The position numbers and the translations under genes are program-made. Under the pieces are notes generated by a model. That model did not search any database. It worked only from the letters and a program-made list of their open reading frames with translations, and had not been told where the DNA came from. Below are positions 33,080 through 42,953 of a stretch of DNA of 64,000 nt, piece by piece; positions within the stretch are counted from its first letter, which is position 1, and every line of letters begins with the position of its first letter. Source of the stretch: Paucibacter sp. Y2R2-4 (lineage in GTDB: Bacteria > Pseudomonadota > Gammaproteobacteria > Burkholderiales > Burkholderiaceae_C); NCBI RefSeq assembly GCF_025717535.1, contig NZ_JAJIRO010000004.1, positions 124,001 to 188,000 of the forward strand, written 5' to 3'.

Positions 33080-33112
33080 CGCGCACGCACGCTCGCACAC
33101 ACGCGCGCACAC
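33080..33112. other. alternating purine-pyrimidine tract between topB and the SET-domain gene
   Basis: About 33 bases of mostly alternating CG and CA steps (GCGCACGCAC, ACGCGCGCAC) lie in the divergent promoter region. Such tracts can adopt left-handed DNA under negative supercoiling. I see no clear promoter boxes around it. Confidence 0.6.
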
Positions 33113-33140
33113 CCATGAATTCAATGTACCTAAAAAGCCG

Positions 33141-33656
33141 ATGAGCTCATCAGCCCGCAAAAAAACTGCTGCCCCCCCTGAAAAGGCCATCAAGCCGGCG
33201 GCAGCCAGCAAGGGTCGGCGCATCCAGGTCAGGAATTCCGGGGTCCATGGGCGCGGAGTCTATGCGCTGGCGCATCTGAATGCCGGCGAGGTGCTGATCG
33301 AGTACACCGGCGAGCGCATCTCCTGGGACGAGGCCATGGACCGCCACCCGCATGATCCGGCCCAGCCCAATCACACCTTTTACTTCCATGTGGAAGACGG
33401 CAGCGTCATCGACGCGCTGCACGGCGGCAACAGCTCGCGCTGGATCAACCATTCCTGCGAGCCCAATTGCGAGGCCGACGAGGTCAATTGCCGCGTCTAC
33501 ATCAAGGCGCTGCGCGACATCTTGCCCGGCGAAGAGCTGTTCTACGACTACGGCCTCACCATCGACGAGCGCTACACGCCCAAGCTGAAAAAAGAGTTTG
33601 CCTGCTACTGCGGCAGCCCGGATTGCCGTGGCACCATGCTGACGCCGAAACGTTGA
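33141..33656 (+). CDS. SET-domain protein-lysine methyltransferase
   Basis: The 171-residue protein has a Lys/Ala-rich N-terminus, then a complete SET domain: RRIQVRNSGVHGRGVYAL, ALHGGNSSRWINHSCEPNCE (the NHSCxPN SAM-binding motif) and GEELFYDYGL with the catalytic-site Tyr. A post-SET-like zinc motif CYCGSPDCRG closes it. It resembles eukaryotic SET proteins, a type also found in bacteria where substrates are mostly unproven. ATG 33141 is the first in frame near the domain. It is divergent from topB and is followed after 11 bases by birA. Confidence 0.9.
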   Translation: MSSSARKKTAAPPEKAIKPAAASKGRRIQVRNSGVHGRGVYALAHLNAGEVLIEYTGERISWDEAMDRHPHDPAQPNHTFYFHVEDGSVIDALHGGNSSRWINHSCEPNCEADEVNCRVYIKALRDILPGEELFYDYGLTIDERYTPKLKKEFACYCGSPDCRGTMLTPKR

Positions 33657-33667
33657 GTTAGCTTGCC

Positions 33668-34636
33668 GTGAACGAAAGCCACCAGAACTGGAACGTCGAA
33701 ACCCTGTGGGAGCAACTGCTTCCCTTGCTGCCGGGCATCAGCATCGAAGTGCTGGCCCGCACCGATTCCACCAACACTGCCCTGCTCGAACGCGTGCGCA
33801 GCGAAAGCCGCAGCGGCGCGCCGCAAGCCTACGGCCGCCGCGCCCACGATATGCAGCCCTGCCTGCTGGTGGCCGAGCATCAAACCCATGGCCGTGGCCG
33901 CATGGGCCGCGCTTGGCTCTCCAGCCCCGGCAGCTCGCTGACCTTTTCGCTCGCTTTGAGCCTGCAGCCGGGCGACTGGTCGGGCCTGTCTCTGGCGGTG
34001 GGCTGCGCGATTGCCGAGGCGCTGGAGCCTTCGGCCAGCCTAGCAGCCGGCGCCAAGCCGCGCCTCACCTTGAAGTGGCCCAACGACCTTTGGCTGGATG
34101 AGCGCAAGCTCGGCGGCATTTTGATCGAAACCGTGCCGGCCGGTGATCGCCGCATGGCGGTGATTGGCGTGGGCCTGAACATCAAGGAACTGGTGCTGGG
34201 CAAGGACGACCCAGACCACGCGGACGGCGCCAAGCAAGACAGCGCCGGCGGCCCCATCAGCCCCATCAACCCCATCAGCCCCTTCAACACCGGCTTTGCC
34301 GCCCTGACCGAACTGCGCCCCGGCTGCAGCGGCCCCGAAGCGCTGGCCCTGATTGCGCCGGCCTTGGTGCAATGCCTCTTGGACTTTGAACAACAAGGCT
34401 TTGCCGCCTGGGCCTCGGCCTATGCCAAGCGCGACCTGACCCTGGACCGCCTGGTGACGGCCGGCGCCACCGAGGGCATCTCCGAAGGCATCAGCGCCCA
34501 AGGCGAGCTGCAAATCAGAACTCGCGACGGGCAGTTGCAAATCATCAGCGGCGGCGAAGTCTCAGTGCGACTGGCCTCGGACCCGCAATCACAGCCGCTG
34601 TCTGAGTTGCAGACCGAACTTCAAGCGACCGACTGA
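33668..34636 (+). CDS. birA: biotin--[acetyl-CoA-carboxylase] ligase
   Basis: The 322-residue enzyme activates biotin to biotinyl-AMP and transfers it to the carboxyl carrier protein of acetyl-CoA carboxylase. Landmarks are STNTALL, the biotin loop EHQTHGRGRMGRAW, LKWPNDLWLDERKLGGIL and IGVGLNIKE. There is no N-terminal DNA-binding domain, so this is the non-regulatory type. An insertion with ISPINPISPF is coded by a 9-bp tandem repeat. The start is GTG 33668 with a weak ribosome site. The usual next gene, coaX for type III pantothenate kinase, is absent here; the SPOR-like gene follows directly. Confidence 0.93.
   Translation: MNESHQNWNVETLWEQLLPLLPGISIEVLARTDSTNTALLERVRSESRSGAPQAYGRRAHDMQPCLLVAEHQTHGRGRMGRAWLSSPGSSLTFSLALSLQPGDWSGLSLAVGCAIAEALEPSASLAAGAKPRLTLKWPNDLWLDERKLGGILIETVPAGDRRMAVIGVGLNIKELVLGKDDPDHADGAKQDSAGGPISPINPISPFNTGFAALTELRPGCSGPEALALIAPALVQCLLDFEQQGFAAWASAYAKRDLTLDRLVTAGATEGISEGISAQGELQIRTRDGQLQIISGGEVSVRLASDPQSQPLSELQTELQATD
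34251..34286 (+). repeat. 9-bp tandem repeat inside birA
   Basis: Three near-identical copies of GCCCCATCA, then a partial fourth, encode a Pro/Ile/Ser-rich spacer between the catalytic core and the C-terminal part. The unit keeps the frame. Confidence 0.8.
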
Positions 34637-34679
34637 TTGACTTCCTGAATCAACCACTGAAAGGCATCAAGACCCCATC

Positions 34680-35423
34680 ATGCTGCGTGCCCTGGTTCTG
34701 CTCTTGCTGCTGCTCAATGGCTTGTTTTTCAGCTGGACCCAGGGCTGGCTGGACGGGGTGATCGGCATCAAGGCCGGCGGCACGCATGAACCCGAGCGCC
34801 TGAATCAGCAAGTCAATCCTGAGAGCATCAAGCTGCTGGAACCTCAGGCTGCAGCCGCACTCCAAACCCGGGTCTGCTTGGAGTCGGGCCTGCTGGGCAG
34901 CGAGGCCGCCTTGAACGAGGCTCAGGCTGCCTTGCAAGGCGCCGGCTTCAGCGCCGCCGATTGGCAGGTCCAACACAGCGAGCAGGCCGGTGTTTGGGCC
35001 GTGGCCTCGATCCGCTTGCCCACCAAGGACTTCCAGGCCCGTAAGGAAGAAACCTACAAAAAACTCAAGATCAGCTTTGAGTACCTCAGCGGCATGCCGG
35101 AGGAAATGCCCACCTTGCTGCTGAGCCGGCATGACAGCGAAAAAGCCGCCAACGCTGCGCTGGAATCACTCTCACAACGGGCGCTGAAGGGCCTACGCGT
35201 GTTGCAATTGCAAACCCCGAGCAAGCGCTACAAGCTCGTGATGCCACAACTGGACGGCCTGCAACAAGGTCGCGTGGCGAACCTGAAAGACGGCGCCGCG
35301 GTCGCGGGCGGCTTCAAGGCCTGCCCGGTTCAGCCTGCGGCAGCAGCTGCCTCCACCGCAGCATCGGCTGCATCGGCGCCCCTCACGGCTTCAAGCGCAG
35401 CCGCGACTGGCCCCAAACCCTAG
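34680..35423 (+). CDS. SPOR-like membrane-anchored protein
   Basis: The 247-residue protein starts with one membrane helix (ALVLLLLLLNGLFFSWTQGWL), followed by a periplasmic region and an Ala/Ser-rich tail. Its helix and RLNQQVNPESIKLL stretch match the proteins that follow birA-coaX in Burkholderiales and are annotated as SPOR-domain proteins. SPOR domains bind denuded septal peptidoglycan. The domain itself is weakly conserved here (VRLPTK-like strands and LSQRALKGLRVLQLQTPSKRYKLV), so I rank the family moderately. It begins 43 bases after birA and converges on the subtilase gene. Confidence 0.65.
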   Translation: MLRALVLLLLLLNGLFFSWTQGWLDGVIGIKAGGTHEPERLNQQVNPESIKLLEPQAAAALQTRVCLESGLLGSEAALNEAQAALQGAGFSAADWQVQHSEQAGVWAVASIRLPTKDFQARKEETYKKLKISFEYLSGMPEEMPTLLLSRHDSEKAANAALESLSQRALKGLRVLQLQTPSKRYKLVMPQLDGLQQGRVANLKDGAAVAGGFKACPVQPAAAAASTAASAASAPLTASSAAATGPKP

Positions 35424-35427
35424 GGCC

Positions 35428-37539
35428 TCAGGCCCGCAGCGGCTGAGGCTGCGGGCGTCGCAACACCCAGGTCGCCAGGCCCAACAAGGCCACCCACAGG
35501 GCGCTGAAAGCGCCGCCGCCTCCGCCGCCACTGCTGCTGCTTTGAGTCGCAGGCGGCGTGGTGACCGGCGCGGCCGCCACATTGACGCTGCTGGTCGCGC
35601 TGTATTTGATGCCCAGGTCATCGGTCACCTCAACCTTAACCGACACAGTGCCGGCCGCACTGGCCGTCATCGTCGTGCTGACCCCATTGCTGGCCGATGA
35701 GAAGCCACTGACCACACCACCGCCGTCGACCAAGGTCCAGGCATAGCTGACCACGCTGCGGCCAGCGCCAAGCGCGCTGCCGGCAGCGCTGAGCGTGATG
35801 AGTTCACCGGCCACTGCGCTGCTGGGCGTAACGGCGATCGCCACCGAGGCGCCGTTGAGCGACTTGGCAGCGGCCACGGCCGCCGCGGCGTCCAGCATGC
35901 CGGCGCCGCAAGTGCTGGTCGTGCAGTAACACTCATCTTGTACGGTGGAGGTGGGCGCCTTGCATTGGGCAATGCCAGCAGTAGCACCCGTGCTCACAAA
36001 AGGCCGGGCCGTGCTCTTGAGCAGACTGAGCACTTCGGTCGAAGTCAGCGAGGGGCGCTGCGACGCCATCAAGGCCACCGTACCGGCCACGATAGGCGCG
36101 GAGAAACTGGTCCCGACCGAGGCTGAGTTGTTCGTGTAGGCCGCATCCGCCAGCACCGGGCCGCGGGTGCCGCTATTGCTGGTGCTCAGCATGGGGTAGA
36201 GGCAGGGATAACCTGTTGCCAAATTTATGCAGTTCCCCCCAGGCGCGGCAATCGCCACCTCCGGGCCAAGGCTGGAGAAGCCCACCTTGCTGCCCACATG
36301 ACGCAAAGCAGCCACCGAGATCACACCCGGGCAATTGCCCGGCAGCCCCACAGCCAGTCCTTCGCTGTTGCCGGCCGCCACCACAACGATGGCCTTGGTG
36401 GCATTGACCTGGGTGATGGTGTCGCGGTACAGCGCCCCGGTGCCGGTGGTGCCACAGCTACCGGTGCCACCCAGGCTCAGGTTCAAGACCTTGGCTGGAT
36501 TCGGATTGGTCGGCAAGCCCGGCACGCTGATACCGGCCGCCCATTTCATGCCGGCCATGATGTCGGAGTCGTAGCCACCGCATTTGCCCAACACGCGGAT
36601 TGGCAAGATCTTCACGCCCCAGGCCACACCGGCAATGCCTTGACCGTTATTGCTGGCCGCAGCAATCAAGCCCGAGACTCGCGTGCCATGCCAAGAGCTG
36701 TTGGTGAGGTCGGCCGAGGTGCAGCCACTGCCCAGCGTACCGCCGTCGATATCCGCCTGACTGACCCAATCGCCGGGGTCGGAAGCGTCGGCGTCGGCGC
36801 CATTGCCGTCATTGGCTGTGGCCACGCCGGCCGAGGTGCTGAAGCCCACCATGTCATAGCCACCGATGAATTGACCGGCTAGGTCCGGGTGGTCCATGCG
36901 AACCCCGGTATCCAGAACGGCTACTACTACAGAGCTGCTGCCCGTACCGAGATCCCAGGCCGCCGGTGCGTTGATACTGGAGACCACTTCACCAGCCGGC
37001 GCTTTCAGATACCACTGATCCAAAGTGCGACTGTAGGTCGCCTGAAGCTTGCCTTGGCTATCCGGAAACTGACCTATAAAAACCGGCGCAGCCGATGTAG
37101 CTCCACCATACAAAGAATCATTCGGCGTCACCGCAAAGTGGCGCCGGCGTTGGTCCACCGCCACCATCTCGATTTCACTGTCTTGGCTCAGGCGCTTGGC
37201 CAAGCTGGCCGAATCGATGCCGCTGGCGGTGAACACATGGGTGCGCTCGTCCAGGCTCAGCCGCGCGCGCAAGCCGCCGCTGGCGTGCAGACCAGTCCGC
37301 ATACCCAGGCCGGTGGCGCGGGTCTGGGCGACATCCATGGCCGAAGACCGGCTCATGCGCGCCGCCATGATTTTGGCGCGCACACTGGCCGCCTCGGGTT
37401 TGAAGCGCACGATCACGCGAGCGGTGTCAGGCGCCGCAGCGGCTGAGTTCGCGGTCTGCGCTTGAGCGACCGGCACCGAAGTCAAAGCGAGCGTCGCAGA
37501 GAGCAGCAGCAGGGGCAGCGAGAGATATTGGGACTTCAT
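35428..37539 (-). CDS. secreted subtilisin-like serine protease (S8) with C-terminal GlyGly-type anchor
   Basis: The 703-residue protease has a signal peptide (LSLPLLLLSATLALTSVPVAQA), a propeptide, and the catalytic triad Asp210 (VLDTGVRMDHPD), His284 (SWHGTRVSGL) and Ser478 (GTSFSAPIVAG). A PKD-like beta domain follows around residues 570-660. The C-terminus is Ser/Gly-rich (SSSSGGGGGGAFS), then a hydrophobic helix and an Arg pair. This resembles GlyGly-CTERM signals cleaved by rhombosortases. I choose ATG 37539 after GGAG; a TTG five codons earlier is less likely. It converges on the SPOR-like gene, with only four bases between. Confidence 0.9.
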   Translation of the reverse strand: MKSQYLSLPLLLLSATLALTSVPVAQAQTANSAAAAPDTARVIVRFKPEAASVRAKIMAARMSRSSAMDVAQTRATGLGMRTGLHASGGLRARLSLDERTHVFTASGIDSASLAKRLSQDSEIEMVAVDQRRRHFAVTPNDSLYGGATSAAPVFIGQFPDSQGKLQATYSRTLDQWYLKAPAGEVVSSINAPAAWDLGTGSSSVVVAVLDTGVRMDHPDLAGQFIGGYDMVGFSTSAGVATANDGNGADADASDPGDWVSQADIDGGTLGSGCTSADLTNSSWHGTRVSGLIAAASNNGQGIAGVAWGVKILPIRVLGKCGGYDSDIMAGMKWAAGISVPGLPTNPNPAKVLNLSLGGTGSCGTTGTGALYRDTITQVNATKAIVVVAAGNSEGLAVGLPGNCPGVISVAALRHVGSKVGFSSLGPEVAIAAPGGNCINLATGYPCLYPMLSTSNSGTRGPVLADAAYTNNSASVGTSFSAPIVAGTVALMASQRPSLTSTEVLSLLKSTARPFVSTGATAGIAQCKAPTSTVQDECYCTTSTCGAGMLDAAAAVAAAKSLNGASVAIAVTPSSAVAGELITLSAAGSALGAGRSVVSYAWTLVDGGGVVSGFSSASNGVSTTMTASAAGTVSVKVEVTDDLGIKYSATSSVNVAAAPVTTPPATQSSSSGGGGGGAFSALWVALLGLATWVLRRPQPQPLRA

Positions 37540-37778
37540 GGTCTGCGACTCCAAAAAACTGGGCGGCGCCGCCAGACCGGCGCAGCTCGGACCAGTTTAG
37601 TCCGCGTCCATGTAACTAAGGCGTAAAGAAGGGCAAATCCAACCCATCAGTTGCGCCGCAACGCAGGGCATATCCCCAGGTGTCAGTAGGCGCGCCTTCG
37701 TTATTCTTCTGCCCCAAATAGACAAGGCGCAAGCAGAGCGAAATACCGCGCTTTTGATACAGCCCAGGGAGGGGTGCC

Positions 37779-38831
37779 ATGAACTCGATCACCAACAGCT
37801 ACTTCAACTTTTCTCGCCTGCGTTTGCGCGGCGCAGGGGCCATCTTTGTTTTAAATCTCTGGGCCTTGGGTCTACACAGTGTGCAAGCACAGACCCTGGT
37901 GCCCGACGAGACAAGCGCACAGACGCTGCAATGCTTGGTCAAGCCGGGCGCTGCACCGGCATTTCCCGAACGTATGCTGGAACAACGCCTAGGCGCCTTC
38001 CTCCGCGTCAAGCTGGTCTTCACCCACCCCGAGCGCGCACCAAGGCAGGAACTGCTGTTTCGATCAGGCGCTCAAGAGCATCAAGACGAGATGGAGCGCT
38101 ATCTCAACAACTACCGCCTGCCTTGCCTGAAGCCCGGACAGACCATCGAAGCGGTGCAGGAGTTCAACTTCGACCCGGACAAGTTCGGCAGCGTGCATTG
38201 GAACGATTTGCGCCATTCGCCGAACAGTTCAGGCAACTTTGACTACGCCTGTATCAAGACTGCTGAACGCAAACTCAGTCATTTTGAAGACCAGGCACTG
38301 AGCTCCAATATCAAGCGCAAGGCAAATGGCAATGTGATCGCCAGCATGCGATTCACCAGGCCTAACGCACCTCCTGAGGTCAAGATTTTGTACGACAACG
38401 GCAATGCGAATTGGCGCAATTCTGTACTGGAGCACTTGTCGGAATACCGAGTGACCTGCCCGGTTCCCGAAGGCGAAGCTATCGTCTTCGAGCAGCAGTT
38501 CAGCTATGCCGCATCCACTCGCAGTTATGACTACGCGCTGAAAGACACCGATATCGTCAAGTTCCTAGGCTTTGTCAAAGACATCGACAAGCAAAAGGTG
38601 AACTTCGATCTGGACAGTATGGCCTGCCCCTTCGAAGTGGTGTGGGGCGTGGGCATGCCCGCAATCAAGAATCGCGTCGGCCAAGTGGGTGCGCCCAACC
38701 CCAATCGCCTAGAGTTCATCGCTTGGCTTGAAACGCTGACCTTGAACGTAGGTCCAGACGTTTTTGATCAGATCTTGGGGAACAAATTCAAGATCTACGT
38801 CCCTTGCGGGAAGATCAATCTGGGCGATTGA
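37779..38831 (+). CDS. secreted protein of unknown function with internal repeats
   Basis: The 350-residue product has a signal peptide (GAIFVLNLWALGLHSVQAQ) and no membrane helix after it. I do not recognise a family. At least two similar units are visible: residues about 50-135 (ending NYRLPCLKPGQTIEAVQEFNF) and 165-250 (ending EYRVTCPVPEGEAIVFEQQF), each with a strand-rich part, a helix, a Tyr-Arg-x-x-Cys motif and a Gln-Glu/Gln-Phe strand. A third, diverged unit may end in KIYVPCGKINL. The unit resembles a TonB C-terminal-like fold in outline, which is speculation. ATG 37779 follows GGGAGGGG. The gene is isolated. Confidence 0.6.
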   Translation: MNSITNSYFNFSRLRLRGAGAIFVLNLWALGLHSVQAQTLVPDETSAQTLQCLVKPGAAPAFPERMLEQRLGAFLRVKLVFTHPERAPRQELLFRSGAQEHQDEMERYLNNYRLPCLKPGQTIEAVQEFNFDPDKFGSVHWNDLRHSPNSSGNFDYACIKTAERKLSHFEDQALSSNIKRKANGNVIASMRFTRPNAPPEVKILYDNGNANWRNSVLEHLSEYRVTCPVPEGEAIVFEQQFSYAASTRSYDYALKDTDIVKFLGFVKDIDKQKVNFDLDSMACPFEVVWGVGMPAIKNRVGQVGAPNPNRLEFIAWLETLTLNVGPDVFDQILGNKFKIYVPCGKINLGD

Positions 38832-39254
38832 AATACATAACAGAGGATTCAGACGGCATCTGATGATGCGTGCAAGATTCCGTTTCGCACTTTGCGGACA
38901 TCCGACTTTGAGCGGCCCTTTGCCGGTCTTAGCGAACGAGCAAAGGCTATGGTTGAGCAGGCCGACTGGGCACTCTGCCCCGCTCCTGTCCCCCGCCCCG
39001 GGGCTTGCGCACGGGTCTCCTCCTTTACCTCGCGGTTCAGCGCGCCCAGCCGTCCTGCTCCGGCAGGATTGGTCGTGGCGCAAGAACAATCGCCGAGGGC
39101 GTCGGGGGTACGGTGAAGCGAAGTAAAGGGGGAGGGACTGGCGCAGCCAGAGCCGGAGGACATGAACGGAACCGTGCGCCCGATGGCCTCGGCCAGAGGA
39201 ACCCTCAAGACTGCCAAGTGCCAACAGCCTCCGTTCACGACCTAGCGAGCACCA
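38832..39254. repeat. gene-free stretch with intergenic palindromic element, copy A (38887-39223)
   Basis: No convincing gene lies here. The element starts GCACTTTGCGG at 38887 and ends CAAGTGCCA near 39223. Its inner arms are CTCCTCCTTTACCTCGCG at 39017-39034 and a 15-of-17 inverted match at 39118-39134. A 19-base block at 38983-39001 recurs exactly, inverted, in copy B (51241-51259). Small ORFs in all frames are by-products of its GC content. Confidence 0.8.
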
Positions 39255-39294
39255 TGAAAAAGGCCGCCCCGCGTTGCCACGGGCCGGCCTTTTT
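39255..39294 (-). terminator. rho-independent terminator of gapA
   Basis: An A-run and GGCCG at one side pair with CGGCC and a T-run at the other, so it works in both directions. It lies 45 bases past the gapA stop. Confidence 0.85.
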
Positions 39295-39339
39295 GGTCTT
39301 GCCTACTCAGGGGCAAGCCTCAATCCATCAAGTCACCAA

Positions 39340-40368
<1,029 letters not shown>

Positions 40369-40384
40369 TCAAAACAGAACATCA

Positions 40385-40412
40385 AAAAAAGGGGTGCGCG
40401 CGGCACCCCTTT
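40385..40412 (-). terminator. terminator after tkt
   Basis: Read leftward, GGGGTGCC pairs with GCACCCC around a GCGC-type loop and is followed by seven T residues. It lies between tkt and gapA. Confidence 0.85.
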
Positions 40413-40424
40413 TGCATTGCTGAC

Positions 40425-42491
40425 TTATTTGCTGCCCTTGCTGGACTTCTTGCCCTTCAGCTTGGCCACACCCAGCGCGACGCGCACGGTATCGGCCACA
40501 TTTTCAGCCGTAAAGCCGAAGTGCTTGAACAGCACCGGGGCCGGGGCCGACTCGCCGTAGCTGTCGATACCGACCACGGCCGCGCAACCATACTTCCACC
40601 AGCCATCGGTGACGCCCATTTCCACCGCAATGCGGGGCGTGCCTTCGGGCAGCACGGACTTTTTGTAGGCCAGGTCTTGCCGATCGAAGACATTGGTCGA
40701 AGGCATGGAGACCACACGCACGCCGATGCCGTCCAGTGCCAGCAGCTCTTGCGCGCGCATGGCCAGTTGGACTTCGGAACCGGTGGCGATGATGACGGCC
40801 TTGGCCTTCTTCTTGATGCCTACATTGCTGGGCTCGGCCAGCACATAGCCGCCCTTGGCGATGTCATCCACCGCAGTCTTCGGCGCGTAAGGCAGGTTCT
40901 GGCGGCTCAGGGCCAGCACGCTGGGGCGCTGGGCGTTGCCGATGGCCATGGTCCAAGCGACCACGGTTTCGGTGGTGTCGGCCGGACGCCAGACATCCAG
41001 ACCCGGGATCATGCGCAGCGAAGCCACATGCTCAATCGACTGGTGCGTTGGGCCGTCTTCGCCCAGACCGATGGAGTCGTGGGTGAACACATGAATAACC
41101 CGCTGCTTCATCAGCGCTGCCATGCGGATGGCATTGCGGCTGTAGTCGCTGAAGGTCAGGAAGGTGCCGCCGTAGGGGATGTAACCGCCGTGCAGGGCCA
41201 CGCCGTTCATGATGGCGGCCATGCCGAACTCACGCACGCCATAGTTGATGTGGCGGCCAGCATTGCTGCTGCCGTCTTCTTCCACGCGGAAAGCGGGTGT
41301 CGACTTGGTGTTGGTCAGATTGGAGCCAGTCAGGTCGGCGCTGCCACCCAGCAACTCGGGCAAGGCGGCGGTGAAGGCTTCCAGCGCCAGCTGGCTGGCC
41401 TTGCGGCTGGCCACGGTCTCGGCCTTGCCGTGAGCGGCAACAACCGCGTCCACCGCGGTCTGCGCGAAGTTGGCGGGCAAGACGCCGGCCATGCGGCGCT
41501 GGAATTCAGCGGCCAGCTCGGGGTGAGCGGTGGCGTAGGCGTCAAATTTCTCGTCCCAGGCGGCTTCCAGCTGGGTGCCGGCGTCCTTGGCGTCCCAATC
41601 GGCATAAACCTCTTGCGGGATGACGAAGGGCTCGTGAGCCCAGCCCAACTGTTCGCGGGTCAGCTTGATTTCTTCAGCACCCAGCGGCTCGCCGTGCGCC
41701 TTGGCGGTGTTGGCGCGGTTCGGCGAACCCTTGCCGATATGGGTCTTGGCGATCACCAGAGTCGGCTTGACGCTGCTCTTCTTGGCTTCGGCGATGGCGG
41801 CGTCCACGGCGTCGACATCATGGCCGTCCACCGGGCCGATCACGTTCCAACCATAGGCTTCGAAACGCTGGGCGGTGTTGTCGGCGAACCAAGGGGCCAC
41901 TTGGCCGTCGATGGAGATGCCGTTGTCGTCATAGATGGCGATCAGCTTGTTCAGCTTCCAGGCGCCGGCCAGCGAGGCGGCTTCATGGCTGATGCCTTCC
42001 ATCAGGCAACCGTCGCCCAGGAACACATAGGTGTGGTGATCGACGATCTGGTGCGCGTCGATATTGAATTCCTTGGCCAGCATCTTCTCGGCCAGGGCCA
42101 GACCGACGGCATTGGTGATGCCTTGGCCCAAGGGGCCGGTGGTCGTTTCAACGCCGGGGGTGATGCCCACTTCGGGGTGACCTGGAGTCTTGCTGTGCAG
42201 TTGGCGGAAGGCCTTCAGCTCTTCGATCGGCAGGGCGTAGCCGGTCAGGTGCAGCAGTGCGTAAATCAGCATGGAGCCGTGGCCGTTGGACAGCACGAAG
42301 CGGTCGCGGTTGGCCCATTGCGGGTTGGCCGGGTTGTGGCGCAGGTGGCGATTCCACAGTGCAACGGCGATATCAGCCATGCCCATGGGCGCGCCGGGGT
42401 GTCCGGAATTGGCTTGCTGCACGGCGTCCATGGCCAGTGCACGAATGGCGTTGGCCATCAAAGTGGGGTTGCTAGCAGCGGTAGTGGCCAT
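40425..42491 (-). CDS. tkt: transketolase
   Basis: The 688-residue enzyme transfers two-carbon units between sugar phosphates in the pentose phosphate and Calvin pathways, using thiamine diphosphate. Landmarks are [18 protein letters not shown] at the N-terminus, the ThDP motif [18 protein letters not shown] with its Asn partner near [11 protein letters not shown], and [16 protein letters not shown] in the pyrimidine domain. The Lys-rich end ([12 protein letters not shown]) is a harmless extension. No Calvin-cycle partners such as Rubisco or phosphoribulokinase occur in the window, so housekeeping metabolism is likely. gapA follows after a terminator. Confidence 0.97.
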   Translation of the reverse strand: MATTAASNPTLMANAIRALAMDAVQQANSGHPGAPMGMADIAVALWNRHLRHNPANPQWANRDRFVLSNGHGSMLIYALLHLTGYALPIEELKAFRQLHSKTPGHPEVGITPGVETTTGPLGQGITNAVGLALAEKMLAKEFNIDAHQIVDHHTYVFLGDGCLMEGISHEAASLAGAWKLNKLIAIYDDNGISIDGQVAPWFADNTAQRFEAYGWNVIGPVDGHDVDAVDAAIAEAKKSSVKPTLVIAKTHIGKGSPNRANTAKAHGEPLGAEEIKLTREQLGWAHEPFVIPQEVYADWDAKDAGTQLEAAWDEKFDAYATAHPELAAEFQRRMAGVLPANFAQTAVDAVVAAHGKAETVASRKASQLALEAFTAALPELLGGSADLTGSNLTNTKSTPAFRVEEDGSSNAGRHINYGVREFGMAAIMNGVALHGGYIPYGGTFLTFSDYSRNAIRMAALMKQRVIHVFTHDSIGLGEDGPTHQSIEHVASLRMIPGLDVWRPADTTETVVAWTMAIGNAQRPSVLALSRQNLPYAPKTAVDDIAKGGYVLAEPSNVGIKKKAKAVIIATGSEVQLAMRAQELLALDGIGVRVVSMPSTNVFDRQDLAYKKSVLPEGTPRIAVEMGVTDGWWKYGCAAVVGIDSYGESAPAPVLFKHFGFTAENVADTVRVALGVAKLKGKKSSKGSK

Positions 42492-42953
42492 GGGCTTGTG
42501 AAGAAGGAGTTACGGGGTAACCCGGGATTTTACTTGGACGCCGCGCATTGCCGGCAGCAGAGTTCACAGACAAAGCCGGGAAGTTCAAAAAGCCTCCCCA
42601 AAAGGCCTGAACTGAAGCGAAGCCTGCGAGCCGGACGCCTCGCCTGTGTCTTGTGAGGGCAGCGTAGCCGAACCCGATACCCCCCGACTTGCGGGGGAAC
42701 AAGCCCAACGTCGACATCGGCAAAGACCCCCGAGATGCTTGCGGACCGGCCTCTGGAAGCCGTCAGGCCTCTTCACTAGTCCGATCGGCTCATGCCCTGG
42801 GACGCATTGCAGACATGCCCCCCACTTAGGCTGCGCGAGCTTGTGCGGGGTTCTGTGTGGATTTGTTGGCACTTCGGCGGTGTCAGCCAGTCAGGACAGG
42901 GTTCGTCGCACAACCCATGTTCCAGCCATCGCCAATCATCAGGAGTCCCTCCC
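42492..42953. promoter_or_regulatory. long divergent region between tkt and a PEP-CTERM gene
   Basis: These 462 bases hold no convincing gene. At 42671-42698 lies ACCCGATA with a C6/G5 hairpin-like motif that recurs before the PEP-CTERM gene at 45609. At 42867-42882, TGGCACTTCGGCGGTG has the spacing of a sigma-54 site but a poor -12 part. Ribosome site AGGAG at 42941 serves the rightward gene. Confidence 0.45.

Noticed and set aside
38849-39238. Small leftward frame in palindromic element copy A
   Set aside because: Similar peptide pieces recur in copy B on the other strand because the DNA repeats; no ribosome site, so a non-coding element explains it better.
40521-42656. 711-codon rightward frame opposite tkt
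   Set aside because: Mirrors tkt exactly and has no family features; strong codon bias supports tkt.
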